A stretch of DNA of 64,000 nucleotides from Riptortus pedestris (taxonomy: Eukaryota; Arthropoda; Insecta; Hemiptera; Alydidae). The stretch spans positions 142,561,501-142,625,500 of the forward strand of contig CM032229.1 of the NCBI GenBank assembly GCA_019009955.1. The letters are read 5' to 3'. Position 1 is the stretch's first letter. The number at the start of each line of letters is the position of its first letter. Below the pieces are notes generated by a model. It was not told the origin of the DNA and searched no databases. It saw only the letters and a program-made list of their open reading frames with translations. Both the position numbers and the translations under genes were made by a program. Positions 9,758-20,097 of this stretch are shown here, in pieces.

Positions 9758-11735
9758 TCGTGTAGCCATCCGAAATGTGGCAACAATGCAGGAGGCCTAG
9801 CCTTTACAACCTTAATCCAGCCTACACTTATCCTCTCTGGAACGATCTGAGGAGTCGCAAAGATGGAATAGCGATCCTGATGGAAGGGACAAATACTACT
9901 AACCAGCTCCCACACGAAGGACACATGTACCAGTTTCCTGGCCTGGCGTCTTCGTGCTTTGAACACACGACCACTACGTCTATGACTGGCAGATGGAGGC
10001 AAGCCTCCACTCCGGACACCACCCAGCCCGTAGTACCATTTTAGAGTAAGCCGCAAGCGACTTACCTCCTAAGGCCGAAATGGTAGCAGAAATCTCCCCA
10101 ATTACATCTGTAGTAGTAAGGGTACATTGTGTAGCCATCCGAAATGTGGCAACAATGCAGGAAGCACCTAGCCATTAAAGCCTTAATCCAGCCTACACCT
10201 TTCCAACACCTCTCTAGAACTGAGAGCGCTACGATGGTTTAGCGATCCTATGGAAGGGACAATCTCTACTAACCAGCTCCCACACGAAGAACACATGTAC
10301 CAGTAACTTGGCCAGTATGTCCTCGGGCTTTGAACACACGACCACTACGTCTATGACCGGCAGTGAAGGCAAGCCTCCACTCCGGACTCCACCCAGCCCG
10401 TAGTTCATATTGAGTAAGCTGCTAGAAACTTACCCCATTAAGGCCGGAATGATCCCCGGCCCGGAACAGCAAAGCCGACTAAGGACCTACTGTTCCTACG
10501 GTTCCCCTACCCAAGAGCTACACAGCGGGGGCTTACTGCTGCCCTTGGGGAGGGCCGGCGCCGTCCCGGGATGTAATAAGGGTACATTGAGTACCCATTT
10601 CGAGGAGTGGCTGCAATGTAGGAGGCACCTAGCCGTGAGGCCTTAATCCAACCTACACCAATCCAACACCTCATGGTGACTGAGGATTCGCTACGATGGT
10701 CAGAAGCGAATCCTATGGAAGGGACAGTCTCCTACTACCCAGCTCCCACACGAGAGAACAGCTCCCACACATGTACCAGTTTACCTGGCCTGTATGTCCT
10801 CGTGCTTTGAACACACGACCACTACGTCTATGACCGGCAGTGAAGGCAAGCCTCCACTCCGGACTCCACCCAACCCGTAGTTCATATTGAGTAAGCCGCT
10901 AGAACTTACCCCATTAAGGCAGGAGTGATCCCCTGCCCGGAACAGCAAAGCCGACTAAGGACCTACTGTTCCTACGGTTCCCCTACCCAGCAGCTACACA
11001 GCGGGGGCTTACTGCTGCCACTGGGGAGGGCCGGCCCCGTGCCGGAATGTAGTAAGGAGGCCTCCTAGCCGTAAAGCCTTACTCCCCCGCATCTTAACTA
11101 CTTCCTATTTGGCGACACAGATAGGAGTAGCCCACGCATGCCAGCGTACATACGCTTTGGCTCGTATGTCGTCAGCATGCGAGAGCTACTCCAGGTGGGG
11201 GACGAGCCCACTACCAGTAGTAAGGGTACATTGCGTACCCATATCGAGGAGTGGCTACAATGTAGAAGGCACCTAGCCGTGAGGCCTTAATCCTTCTACA
11301 CCAATCCAACAACCTCATGGTGACTGAGGATTCGCTACGATGGTCAGAAGCGAATCCTATGGAAGGGACAGTCTCCTACTGCCCAGCTCCCACACGAGAG
11401 AAGAACTCCCACACATGTACCAGTTTACCTGGCCTGTATGTCCTCGTGCTTTGAACACACGACCACTACGTCTATGACCGGCAGTGAAGGCAAGCCTCCA
11501 CTCCGGACACCACCCAGCCCGTAGTTCACATTGAGTAAGCCGCTAGAACTTACCCCATTAAGGCAGGAGTGATCCCCTGCCCGGAACAGCAAAGCCGACT
11601 AAGGACCTACTGTTCCTACGGTTCCCCTACCCAGCAGCTACACAGCGGGGGCTTACTGCTGCCACTGGGAAGAGCCGGCCCCGTGGCGGAAAGTAAAGTA
11701 GTAAGGGTACAGTCGAGAAATCTCCCCAATTACAT
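9758..11735. repeat. GC-rich tandem array of four hairpin-rich units
   Basis: Four imperfect units start near 9768, 10127, 10589 and 11233, each preceded by AAGGGTACAT or similar. Lengths are roughly 360, 460, 640 and 480 bp. Shared blocks in order: GAAGCACCTAGCC-type start, CTATGGAAGGGACA, CAGCTCCCACACGA, ACACATGTACCAGT, GAACACACGACCACTACGTC, GGCAAGCCTCCACTCCGGA, CCCGTAGTTCA, and in units 2-4 AACAGCAAAGCCGACTAAGG and GCTACACAGCGGGGGCTTAC. Unit 3 has an extra about 180 bp with a large stem-loop. Several short stems recur at the same place in each unit. The frames are interrupted and I see no credible protein. Function unknown. Confidence 0.8.
11124..11192. repeat. 69-bp multi-arm inverted repeat in unit 3
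   Basis: Nested complementary segments: GGAGTAGC/GCTACTCC, CGCATGC/GCATGCG and ACATACG/CGTATGT, in mirrored order around a short loop. It is present only in the third unit of the array, in the extra segment between two AAGGGTACAT boundaries. Confidence 0.85.
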
Positions 11736-12600
11736 CTGTAGTAGTAAGGGAACTCTAAACCTATTCACGAGGGACGAACAGTCTACGGAAACGGCTGCCA
11801 GAGCTCTCGGCGGATAGTCCCCAACATAGCCGACTTCTGTCGACCATGCACAGAATACAAATGCAAATATCTCGGTTAATATTCAAGATACATAATAAAT
11901 GTATAGAACAATATTTATAGTAACTTTAATTTGTAATAAGATTGATTCTATGCAATTTTTCGATTCGATGCATAATAACGGAGATATTTTGAATTTTAAA
12001 AAATCCTCCTCTAAACCCCCCTCCCACTGGTCTGATTTCAGCCATTAACGAACTTGATCTTCCTTTTTACATAAAACGATTAAATGCCAAGTTTGGTAAT
12101 GATCAAACAACAATTGCGACCGCGAGCGTTAACAGACAAATATATATATATATACCTATATATATATATATATATGGACCTCATTTTCGTCATCTCCTGG
12201 GTAGGATCATTTTTCTTACCCTATCGAAAAGAAATTTTTCGAAACTCGCGTCATGAGTGCGACCTCAATAGCTGATATCCATTAAAGGAAATCTGCTAAA
12301 CTGCATAGAACCAATGTTATTGAAAATGTAATGTTCTATAAATGTTGTTGTACATTTTTTCACTATCTTGATTATTAACCGAGATATTTGCATTTGTTTT
12401 AAGTTTTCGGCCTTCAGTAAACTCCCACTCCTACTCATGTCACATTAACAATACTCTGTTATATAATGAAACACTTAATTTGAAACTCAAATACCAAAAA
12501 TTGTTCTCATTGAAATTTTACGTTTTGAGGTAAATGGAAATTACAGGTGGCACACGCGGTTAATCTGCTTAGTAAACGTAGCCTCTGCGTGAGGGATATT

Positions 12601-13540
12601 TGTTATTTTCTTGATTTTATTTTGAGTCACTGAGGCATCTCGTTTCCAGAATATGGTAAATTGGAATTCTGATTTTCATAGGGTCCTTATAACGCGCAAA
12701 ATAGAGAATAGACGATCAGGTTTGATCACCAGAATTCCAGTCCAGCACATAGGAAATTTGTATAATTTACCCAGCTTTTGAGTGGCTGACTTATTTATTT
12801 GAATACATGTTCCATGGCTACATAGCATATTACATGCATGATTATGTTTAAATACATTTTTATTTTACAATATATATATATATATATATATATACGTTAA
12901 TCAACTATCTACTCAAATATTATTTACAAGTAATAATAATAATAAAATAAGTAAGATAATTACAAATAAAATTAATAAATGAAATGAAAACGTAAATAAG
13001 TAAATAAATAAAATAAGAACAATAAAGATACCAATTAAAGTTAAACTCAACCGAATTTTAATTTGTGAGTCTATGTAAGGTAAATATATTGAATTATGAT
13101 TCCCATTCCTCACAATCAACTTTACATTCTAATGTACTTTTGCTACATCCATATATATACTTTTGATAAATTTTATAAGTTCTTTATTATATTTGTTAAA
13201 TATAACATGAGGTGGTTGAGTGGCTGACTTGTAAGTCATTTGGCAACTGAAAGAGAAAGCCCGACATGATGAAGGGGGACTAGGAGCTCCACCGATCACA
13301 TGTTCTCCTGGTACAAGTCTTACCGCTAGTGGCGCAAGGCGCATTACACTCGCTCGCCTGCAATCTGATTGGCCTTCGTATCAATGGACAACCATTTGCT
13401 TTTTCCCACCACTCTCCCACCTCCTTCCTAACTCAACGAGGACGGAAGGGAGGAACTTTAAATTTTAGACCTTTTTGATGAGTATGGTAGGCACAAGTTC
13501 CGTACGACGTCATATGTTAGTGACGTAACTATTAAAATAT
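12601..13540. other. Mixed unassigned stretch
   Basis: AT-rich, with a TA microsatellite at 12871-12893. A slightly GC-richer patch at 13200-13450 starts with a tRNA-like string (GGTTGAGTGGCTGACTTG, then TAAGTCA) that could be a tRNA-derived repeat head, but no complete cloverleaf was found. No coding region is supported. Confidence 0.4.
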
Positions 13541-13573
13541 GGAAATAAAAGCCATTAATGAAATATATCTTAA

Positions 13574-14671
13574 CCCCTTCAGACCCACTGTCCAATATAT
13601 TGGACATGCCTTTTTCAATGCTATATCTTCATGGATTGATGTTCTTTGGCAGAAAAATCGATTTTAATAATGATTTTAGGTATTAACCTTTCAATTGTGA
13701 GCATTTTTCTGGTTTATACCTGTTGTAGTGGCATTTCTAGTGTTTTGAACATCCAATTTTTGATATTGCTATTTCACCTTTTAAAACCATGAGTAAATAA
13801 ATGTCTCATAGATTTAATTTTGCATGTATATAAGTGAAAAAATTTTTAAGTAGCCAGAAGCCTCTAGAAGTCGTGTTTGTTAAGAAAAAAAATATTTTTT
13901 TCCCTGGTTATTGTATTTTCTAATAAATATGGATGTCCAACATATTGGACATCGGGTCTCAAGTGTTGCATTTCACTAATACCTCTATTCTATGGAGGAA
14001 TTTAATTATTGACTTTTATGATTATTATTTTGATGTGATAAACAATATTTTAGATCTTTTAAATTTTAAAATGCAAATTGCTGAAAGTTTTACCTCAGAA
14101 ATATAAAGAAAAAAAAGAGGAAGACCTAGTCTTGAAGAATCCAGTAGTGAAGAACCCCTTGCAAAGAAAGCAAGAGCTGAAGTGAGACCAAATTCTGATG
14201 TTAGGAATGGTGGATTTGAACATTTTCCAGATATTGATGATAAAAAAGATGCAATTAGATGAAAAATGAAAGGTTGGACAAAAAAAAACAACTAAATTTT
14301 ATTGTGTTAAATGCAAATGCCACTTGTGCATTACAAAAATAAGGATTTGTTTTATATTATTTCACAGTTAAATTTTGTTCAATATTTATTATTTGTAACA
14401 TTCTATGATGTAAATTTGTTTATTATCACTTAAAAAAATATTACTAAAGTGTATTTTATTTATTTATCCAATTCCTTATCAGTAGAATAATTTGTAAAAA
14501 ATATGCCTGTTGAGACCCGATGTCCAATATATTGGACACAATTTAAAATTGTCAATAAAATTACAATTAGGAAATTAGGATTTTTTTCATTATTTTTCCC
14601 ATGTTTCTGTAAACATATAGAACATGAAAAAAAAATTTTTAGTCAAAATACTTGAGTTGGGTCTGAAGGGG
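13574..14671 (+). mobile_element. piggyBac-like element with TTAA TSD and transposase remnant
   Basis: Bounded by TTAA at 13570-13573 and 14672-14675, with terminal inverted repeats CCCCTTCAGACCCA / TGGGTCTGAAGGGG. Removing it restores the HINE sequence around it (apart from the TTAA change), so the ends are exact. The palindrome GTCCAATATATTGGAC occurs near both ends (about 13591 and 14522), with a one-base variant at 13935. It contains the decayed C-terminus of a piggyBac transposase (next entry). Length 1098 bp. Non-autonomous. Confidence 0.85.
14071..14371 (+). pseudogene. piggyBac transposase C-terminal remnant
   Basis: Reads MQIAESFTSEI, a stop, then RKKRGRPSLEESSSEE, AEVRPNSDVRNGGFEHFP and DIDDKKDAIR. 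After a stop (14260) and a frame change comes FYCVKCKCHLCITKIRICF ending in LFHS and a TAA at 14369. This is the usual order at the end of piggyBac/PGBD transposases: QIAE-type helix, basic GRPS segment, a 'VR..G..H.P' motif, then the cysteine-rich domain C-x2-C...LC......C...H. The first Cys pair of that domain is lost (one codon is now the stop). The DDD catalytic core is absent. Confidence 0.75.
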
Positions 14672-15344
14672 TTAATATAAAATATTAATTTTATTGAAAA
14701 GTATTTACTATAGCTAGTGCTGTAATTTGTAATGAATCAGACTAATTTTAATCTCAATTACTTAAATTTTTGAAATCCAAGAACAAAAGAAGAGGGGGGG
14801 GGGTCATCAGAACGTTAACCTTATAATGAAGTTGTTCATGATATAACAGCTTAGTATTAATATAACATGAGTAGGAGTGAGGGGGTTTACTGAGAGCGGA
14901 AAACTATAAAATCCAAATATCTCGGTTAATATTCATGATACAGAAAATATGAATAGACCAATATTTATAGATCATTTAATTTGCAATAAGATTGGTTCTA
15001 TACAATTTTTTTATCCGACTTATAGTAACGGAGATAATTCCAATTTTCAACCCCCCCCCCACTCCCAATGGTCCGATTTCAACCATTAACGAACTTGATT
15101 TTCCTTTTTACATAAAACGATTAAATATGGAGATTGGTAACGATCAAACAAAATTTGCGACCCCTAGAACGTTAACAGACACACATATATATAAAATTTT
15201 GAACGATCCCCATTTTCGTCATCTCCTTGATAGGATCGGTGGACATTTGAGGAAATTTTTCAAAAATCGAGTCATGAGTATGACCTGAATAGCTGATTTC
15301 CCTTATGGGAAATCAACAGTAGGGAAGTACGTTAACAAAGCGTA

Positions 15345-15440
15345 TGTAGTTCGCCACTAAATAAATTCCTTTGCCCAGGCGGGAATCGAACTCATCACTC
15401 TAAGTTTACCATGTAAGATTAAGGTCAACCCTTTAACTAG
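15345..15440 (-). repeat. SINE head fragment
   Basis: Minus-strand copy of the SINE: GGCGGGAATCGAACTCAT is the reversed B-box region and ACCATGTAAGATTAAGGTC the reversed head. The body and tail are missing. Confidence 0.65.
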
Positions 15441-15579
15441 AATAGTTTTATAATAATACTACTTATAAAACTTGTTTGAAAGTCTATAGAAGTAAGTTAC
15501 AATTTTGTAAGGAAATTTGAGGGGGAGGGGTGCAGATACCTTTTAAGTACACTACCTTCTCTGCCGTGGGCATACGTCT

Positions 15580-15978
15580 CCTACGGCTGAAATCGGACCG
15601 GGGGGGGGGGGGGTTTAGAGGGGAAGAATTTCGAAACTTCTTAATATCACCGTTATTATGCGTCGGATCAAAAAAATGTATAAAACCAATCTTATTGCAC
15701 ATGTAATGTTATATAAATGTTGTTATGGAAATTTTATCACTATCTTGATTATTAACTGAGATATTTGTATTTTTTAGTTTTCGGTCCTTAGTAAAGCCCC
15801 ACTCCTACTCATCTCATATTAACAATATTCTATTATGTTATGAAGCACGTTATTTGAAGCTTAAATACCAAGTATTGTTCTCATTGAACTTTTAAGATAA
15901 CTTTTTAGATAGATGCAAATACGTGGCGAACGTGGGAATCTGCTCCGTTAACGCAGCCCCTGCGTGACGGACTTTTTT
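15580..15978 (+). repeat. HINE 3' half
   Basis: Starts in the core (GGCTGAAATCGG, then a run of G and GTTTAGAGGGG), continues through ATATCACCGTTATTATGCG, and ends with the 3' hairpin ACGCAGCCCCTGCGT and GACGGACTTTTTTT. The 5' half is missing. Confidence 0.72.
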
Positions 15979-16112
15979 TGGGTTTGAGACCTTCGGAAAA
16001 ATAGATAGAAAGCCGACGAAATAAATTTTTGGAAGATGGTAAAAAACTCTTCTTTTTTTATGCATATATTCATTTATTTGCATTACTAGCTCTATTCGTT
16101 AACTAATATTTG

Positions 16113-16325
16113 GAGCTCGGGTTAGTCATGTGAGTGGGACTAAACCAAGAGTGGCGAGTTCGATGCCCGCCTGTACAAATAGTAGGAATTTATTTAGTTA
16201 TGAACTCATTAAATAAAATCTATTGTCCCACCCTGATTTGAAAAGGGTGATAATCTGTAGATAACCCGTCCCAATTAGCCATATTAAGTGCAAAAGTGGG
16301 CATTAATCAATAAATAACAAAGCAT
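16113..16325 (+). repeat. tRNA-derived SINE, slightly deleted
   Basis: Begins GAGCTCGGGTTAGTCATG, has the B-box region GGCGAGTTCGATGCCCGCC, the body CACCCTGATTTGAAAAGGG and a tail of AATAAATAAC. Part of the anticodon-arm region is deleted. Confidence 0.75.
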
Positions 16326-16813
16326 GTTCTCAACAATATTATAATGAATTTGATAAATAATGTCCTCAAAGACTTCAAATATTATTGTCTACCAAATCAT
16401 ACATTATTCATATTTTTTATTCAGATTTTTCTCTTTAATTTTTAACATAGAAGTGTATTCATTTGTATGCCGAACTTCAATTATTTATTCTCCTTTCGTT
16501 GAACAAGATAAACATTAAACATTTTACAAATAGCTAATACGATGGTTGTATGGAATAGAAGAAATTAATTTAATTTATGCTATTGAGATAAAGTAAAAAA
16601 ACAGAGCAGAATATTTTTAATGTTTAAGGTTACCAAAGAACTGTTTGATTCCATGTCTAACAATGGAAATTCAATGCATATTTATTCTAACAAATTTACA
16701 CAAAATGGATTGTTCAAATAATGTGGTTTTACTTTTCAAGAGTAGTGTTATTTTTTTCTCACAGAAAGCTCACTCATTAAGGAAATTAATAGCATAACAT
16801 TCACTCATTAAGG
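16326..16813. other. AT-rich stretch, nothing recognised
   Basis: The only structure noted is a short direct repeat CACTCATTAAGGAAA near 16773 and 16801, just before the HINE. A related CACTCATTAA lies after the HINE at about 17508. Confidence 0.45.
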
Positions 16814-17493
<680 letters not shown>

Positions 17494-17873
17494 GCTCACG
17501 TAAAACTCACTCATTAACTAAATGACTTACAGATCGCTCGTCCACTAAGGAAGCCGCCCACATATCGCCCATTCAAGGACATCTGTAATCTAAAGCAAGG
17601 GAATTATTTTATGTAATTTTTTAAAATGCCTTGGCATTTGAGGTTTATATTAGTCATTCTTAGTACATAACTATAGCTGTACACTTGTCAGTATAAGTGA
17701 AGGAGTGGAGTTTTTTTTATGGTTACAGCAAGTGTGTGTGCGTGCGTGCTTGTAATTTGAACTGACTTCTTTAAGCTGATTTCCCTTAAGCAATTGAGGT
17801 TGTACGCATGATCTGTGGGCCGCGATCCCCGGAACCTATTCGTGTTTCGTGAAAATATGACCTACTTAAGTTC

Positions 17874-18180
17874 ACTTTTACTAGCCTATAGTGGAAGGTC
17901 AACAAAATAATGAATACTTCAAATGATCATTTTAAAACTCCTTTTAATTTCTCTCCTAGTTCGCGTCCATTGGACGGCTCATCGGGAGAAAGTCTAATAC
18001 AAAAAATGCAATTAAAGTAACTGCTACATCTTTCCATGCACTGCTAGTTAGTTAGTTAGTTCAGTTGCCTTTTAGCAGATTTCCCTTAAGGCGAAGCTAG
18101 TTGAGAAATAAAAATGAATTTTAAAATAATCATTTGAAGCATTCATATTTTGTTGGCCTTCCACCATAGGTTAGTCAAAG
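17874..18180. repeat. Foldback repeat with about 78-bp arms
   Basis: The arm at 17874-17953 (with TAGTGGAAGGTCAACAAAAT, TTCAAATGATCATTTTAAAA) is the inverse of 18103-18180 (ATTTTGTTGGCCTTCCACCA read backwards), at roughly 85% identity. The spacer contains a solo HINE 5' terminus (TTTTAGCAGATTTCCCTTAA, 18070-18089). A second partial one lies just left of the left arm (CTGATTTCCCTTAAG, 17776-17790). Confidence 0.7.
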
Positions 18181-18979
18181 TCACCTATTTATGGTTTTAC
18201 AACTACCCACGCCCAATATCTAGGTAAAAAGTCCGTCCTCGCAGGGGCTGCTTAAACTAAGCAGATTTCCCTCGTGAAGTTTAGTAGTAGATAAATCTTC
18301 TTAGTGGTAACACCACCGTGAAATGGAAATAGGATATGTTTCATCCAATTTCAATAACTTGCCGTCTGGAAGCGTTAGACAAACAGGTCTGCCAGCCTCA
18401 CACCGGAAAGAAAAATAATTACTGAAATATATCAGAATATAACATATTAATTTTATTGAAAACTATTTACTATGTCTAGTACTATAATTAATAATGAGTC
18501 AGGATAATTGTTATTTCAATCAATCAAATTTCAGAAGTCCAAAACCTTAAGATGGGGCGGAGGGTCTAATAAAGGTCAACTATTTAAATCACATGGCTAA
18601 CCTGAGCCTCTAATAAAAGTCTCTTGAATACAATGTTAGGTATTTAAGCTTCGAATAATGTAATTTATTATGTAGCAGAGTATTGTTTATGTAACATGAG
18701 TACAAGTGGCGGTTTGCTGAAGGCTGAAAACTGAAAAATGCAAATAACTCGGTTAATATTCAAGATAGAGAATAAATGTATACAGCAATATTTAGAGTAC
18801 ATTTAATTTTCTATAAGATTGATTTTATATATTTTATCGATCCGACGTATAGTAACGGAGATATTTCGAATTTTCGAAAATCATCCCCTCTAACCCCCCC
18901 CCCCTCCGAATTTAACGTTAACGAACTTCATCTTTCTTTTTACATAAAACGACTAAATATCGAGTTTGGTAACTATTAA

Positions 18980-19933
18980 CCCTCCGTCGGGCGCGTGATC
19001 TCGTAAGTTTTTTTGGAATCTGTATTTCATAAATATATACATCAATTAAGTTACTCTTTATTAAATGGAACCATATAAACCAATTTTGAAAGAAATGTAG
19101 GTTTATTTATTATTCTTGTGAGCTTTGCAAAAGCAAAATTTGTTTACAACATAGTTCCACACCTTGTCCTAATGCAGCTATGCAAAAGAGATAATAATTA
19201 AACTGGTATTTTTAAAAGGATTGGTACATTAAAATTTAGATGATTTTTAATAAGTCTTATCTTAAAGTGATTTCGTGCTACGTATTTTTGAATGAAGTTA
19301 TATTTAGATATTTTGTTTATATTGTTCACAAACTGAAATGAATTATGAATTTTTTTGGGGCTCAGGTTAGCCATGCGAGTTAAAGCGTTGACCTTGATCT
19401 CACTTGGTAAACCTAGAGTGGCGAGTTCGATTCTTGCCTGGGCAAATGAAATTATTTAGTGACGAAATTCATTAAATAACGTCCTAAAATCCCACCCTGG
19501 CTAGAAAAGGGTGGTAACCTGTAGATAACCCGTCACGATTAGCCTAAGTTGCAAAAAGTGGACGTTAATAAATAATAATAATAATAATAATTATGAATTA
19601 TTAAGACATGTGCATTTAAACTATTTCTTTTGGTATTTGTATGTTTTAATTATATTTTAAAAATTATCGTCCACGGTTTTAATAACAATAAATCTATAAC
19701 CAACTCGGTTATATTATCTACCATGATTTTTTTTATTATAGTACGTGTCAATTTTGAAAATTATTTTCTTCTTTCAAACAAATACTTTCTCATATATGAT
19801 TTCTAATTACACACTGAACATTTTAGTGCAAAATATATATTAAAAAACTGTATTTCCGTAAAAACGGTTGAGGTTGTATCTCTGAGATACACGCGCCCGG
19901 AGGCGGAATATTTTTGACGCGCCCGACCGAGGT
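18980..19933. mobile_element. piggyBac-like MITE with TTAA TSD
   Basis: 954 bp flanked by TTAA at 18976-18979 and 19934-19937. Inverted ends are CCCTCCGTCGGGCGCGT and, at the other end, ACCTCGGTCGGGCGCGT. The first three bases CCC and the TTAA target are the piggyBac hallmark. The interior is AT-rich and hosts a SINE; no transposase was recognised. Reconstructing the empty site gives normal HINE sequence, so the boundaries are firm. Confidence 0.82.
19352..19588 (+). repeat. Full-length tRNA-derived SINE with 11-bp TSD
   Basis: Head GGGGCTCAGGTTAGCCATGC, B-box region GGCGAGTTCGATTCTTGCC, body and an (AAT)n tail, flanked by AATTATGAATT at 19341-19351 and 19589-19599. It lies wholly inside the TTAA element. 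This is the best copy from which to read the family. Confidence 0.88.
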
Positions 19934-20097
19934 TTAAACAATAATTGCAACCGCTAGAGCGGTAACGGACTTTGAACGGACCCCCCATTTTCGTCATCTA
20001 CTAGATAGGATCGACGGACATCTGAAGAAAATGTTCGAAAATCACATCATGAGTACAACCTCAATAGCTGATTTACCTTATGGGGAATCTGCTAAAA

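Larger units (their letters stand above)
9700..12294 (-). mobile_element. Inner HINE carrying a 2-kb GC-rich tandem array
   Basis: Left end is a good HINE 3' terminus (AAAGTCCGTCACGCAGGGG, then CTAAGCAGATTTCCC). Right end is the 5' terminus (worn hairpin, then AATCTGCTAAA at about 12294). Between the 3' terminus and the usual core (resuming at AAATGCAAATATCTCGG, 11858) lies a GC-rich tandem array (9758-11735) not seen in the other copies. Sequence just after the array (11736-11857) still matches the ordinary HINE interior in places (GAGAAATCT, GGAAACGGC). The array thus sits within a normal element backbone. HINE/DINE elements in flies are known to carry central tandem repeats; this would be an extreme case. 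Confidence 0.75.
9314..12600 (+). repeat. Outer HINE, split by a second HINE in opposite orientation
   Basis: The 5' part (9314-9699) has a worn terminus (TTAGCATGTTTCCCTTAAGG), a long TA microsatellite (9439-9502) and the core up to TTGGATCGAAAAT. The 3' part (12295-12600) resumes at TGCATAGAACCAATGTTATT and ends with AATCTGCTTAGTAAACG plus a worn 3' hairpin. In unbroken copies (about 61142) these two pieces are contiguous (GGATCGAAAACCTGTATAG). The intervening 9700-12294 is therefore a later insertion. Confidence 0.75.
13541..15315 (-). repeat. HINE fragment split by a TTAA element
   Basis: Left piece (13541-13573, GGAAATAAAAGCCATTAATG then AAATATATC) and right piece (14676-15315, ATAAAATATTAATTTTATTG onward through the core to CTGATTTCCCTTATGGG) join into the normal HINE order seen at 18409-18470. 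The 5' terminus is worn (hairpin followed by AATCAACAG instead of CTGCTAAAA). Confidence 0.7.
18226..20097 (-). repeat. HINE, long form, interrupted by a TTAA element
   Basis: 3' terminus at the left (AAAAAGTCCGTCCTCGCAGG). Next comes the long-form interior (CACACCGGAAAGAAAAATAA, ATTAATTTTATTGAAAACTA) and the core (AGTAACGGAGATATTTCG) up to GTTTGGTAACTATTAA at 18979. After the insertion it resumes at ACAATAATTGCAACCGCTAG (19938) and ends at the 5' terminus (GATTTACCTTATGGGG then AATCTGCTAAAA). Without the insertion the junction reads GGTAACTATTAAACAATAAT, matching GGTAACGATCAAACAAAAAT of intact copies. Confidence 0.8.

Noticed and set aside
9658..10056. 132-codon minus-strand open frame in the GC-rich array (also 10410-10646 and 11569-11817 on +)
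   Set aside because: The frames do not persist between the repeated units and contain no recognisable domain; open frames are expected in GC-rich DNA.
13200..13245. tRNA-like GGTTGAGTGGCTGACTTG
   Set aside because: No T arm or acceptor pairing follows, so it is not called a tRNA gene.
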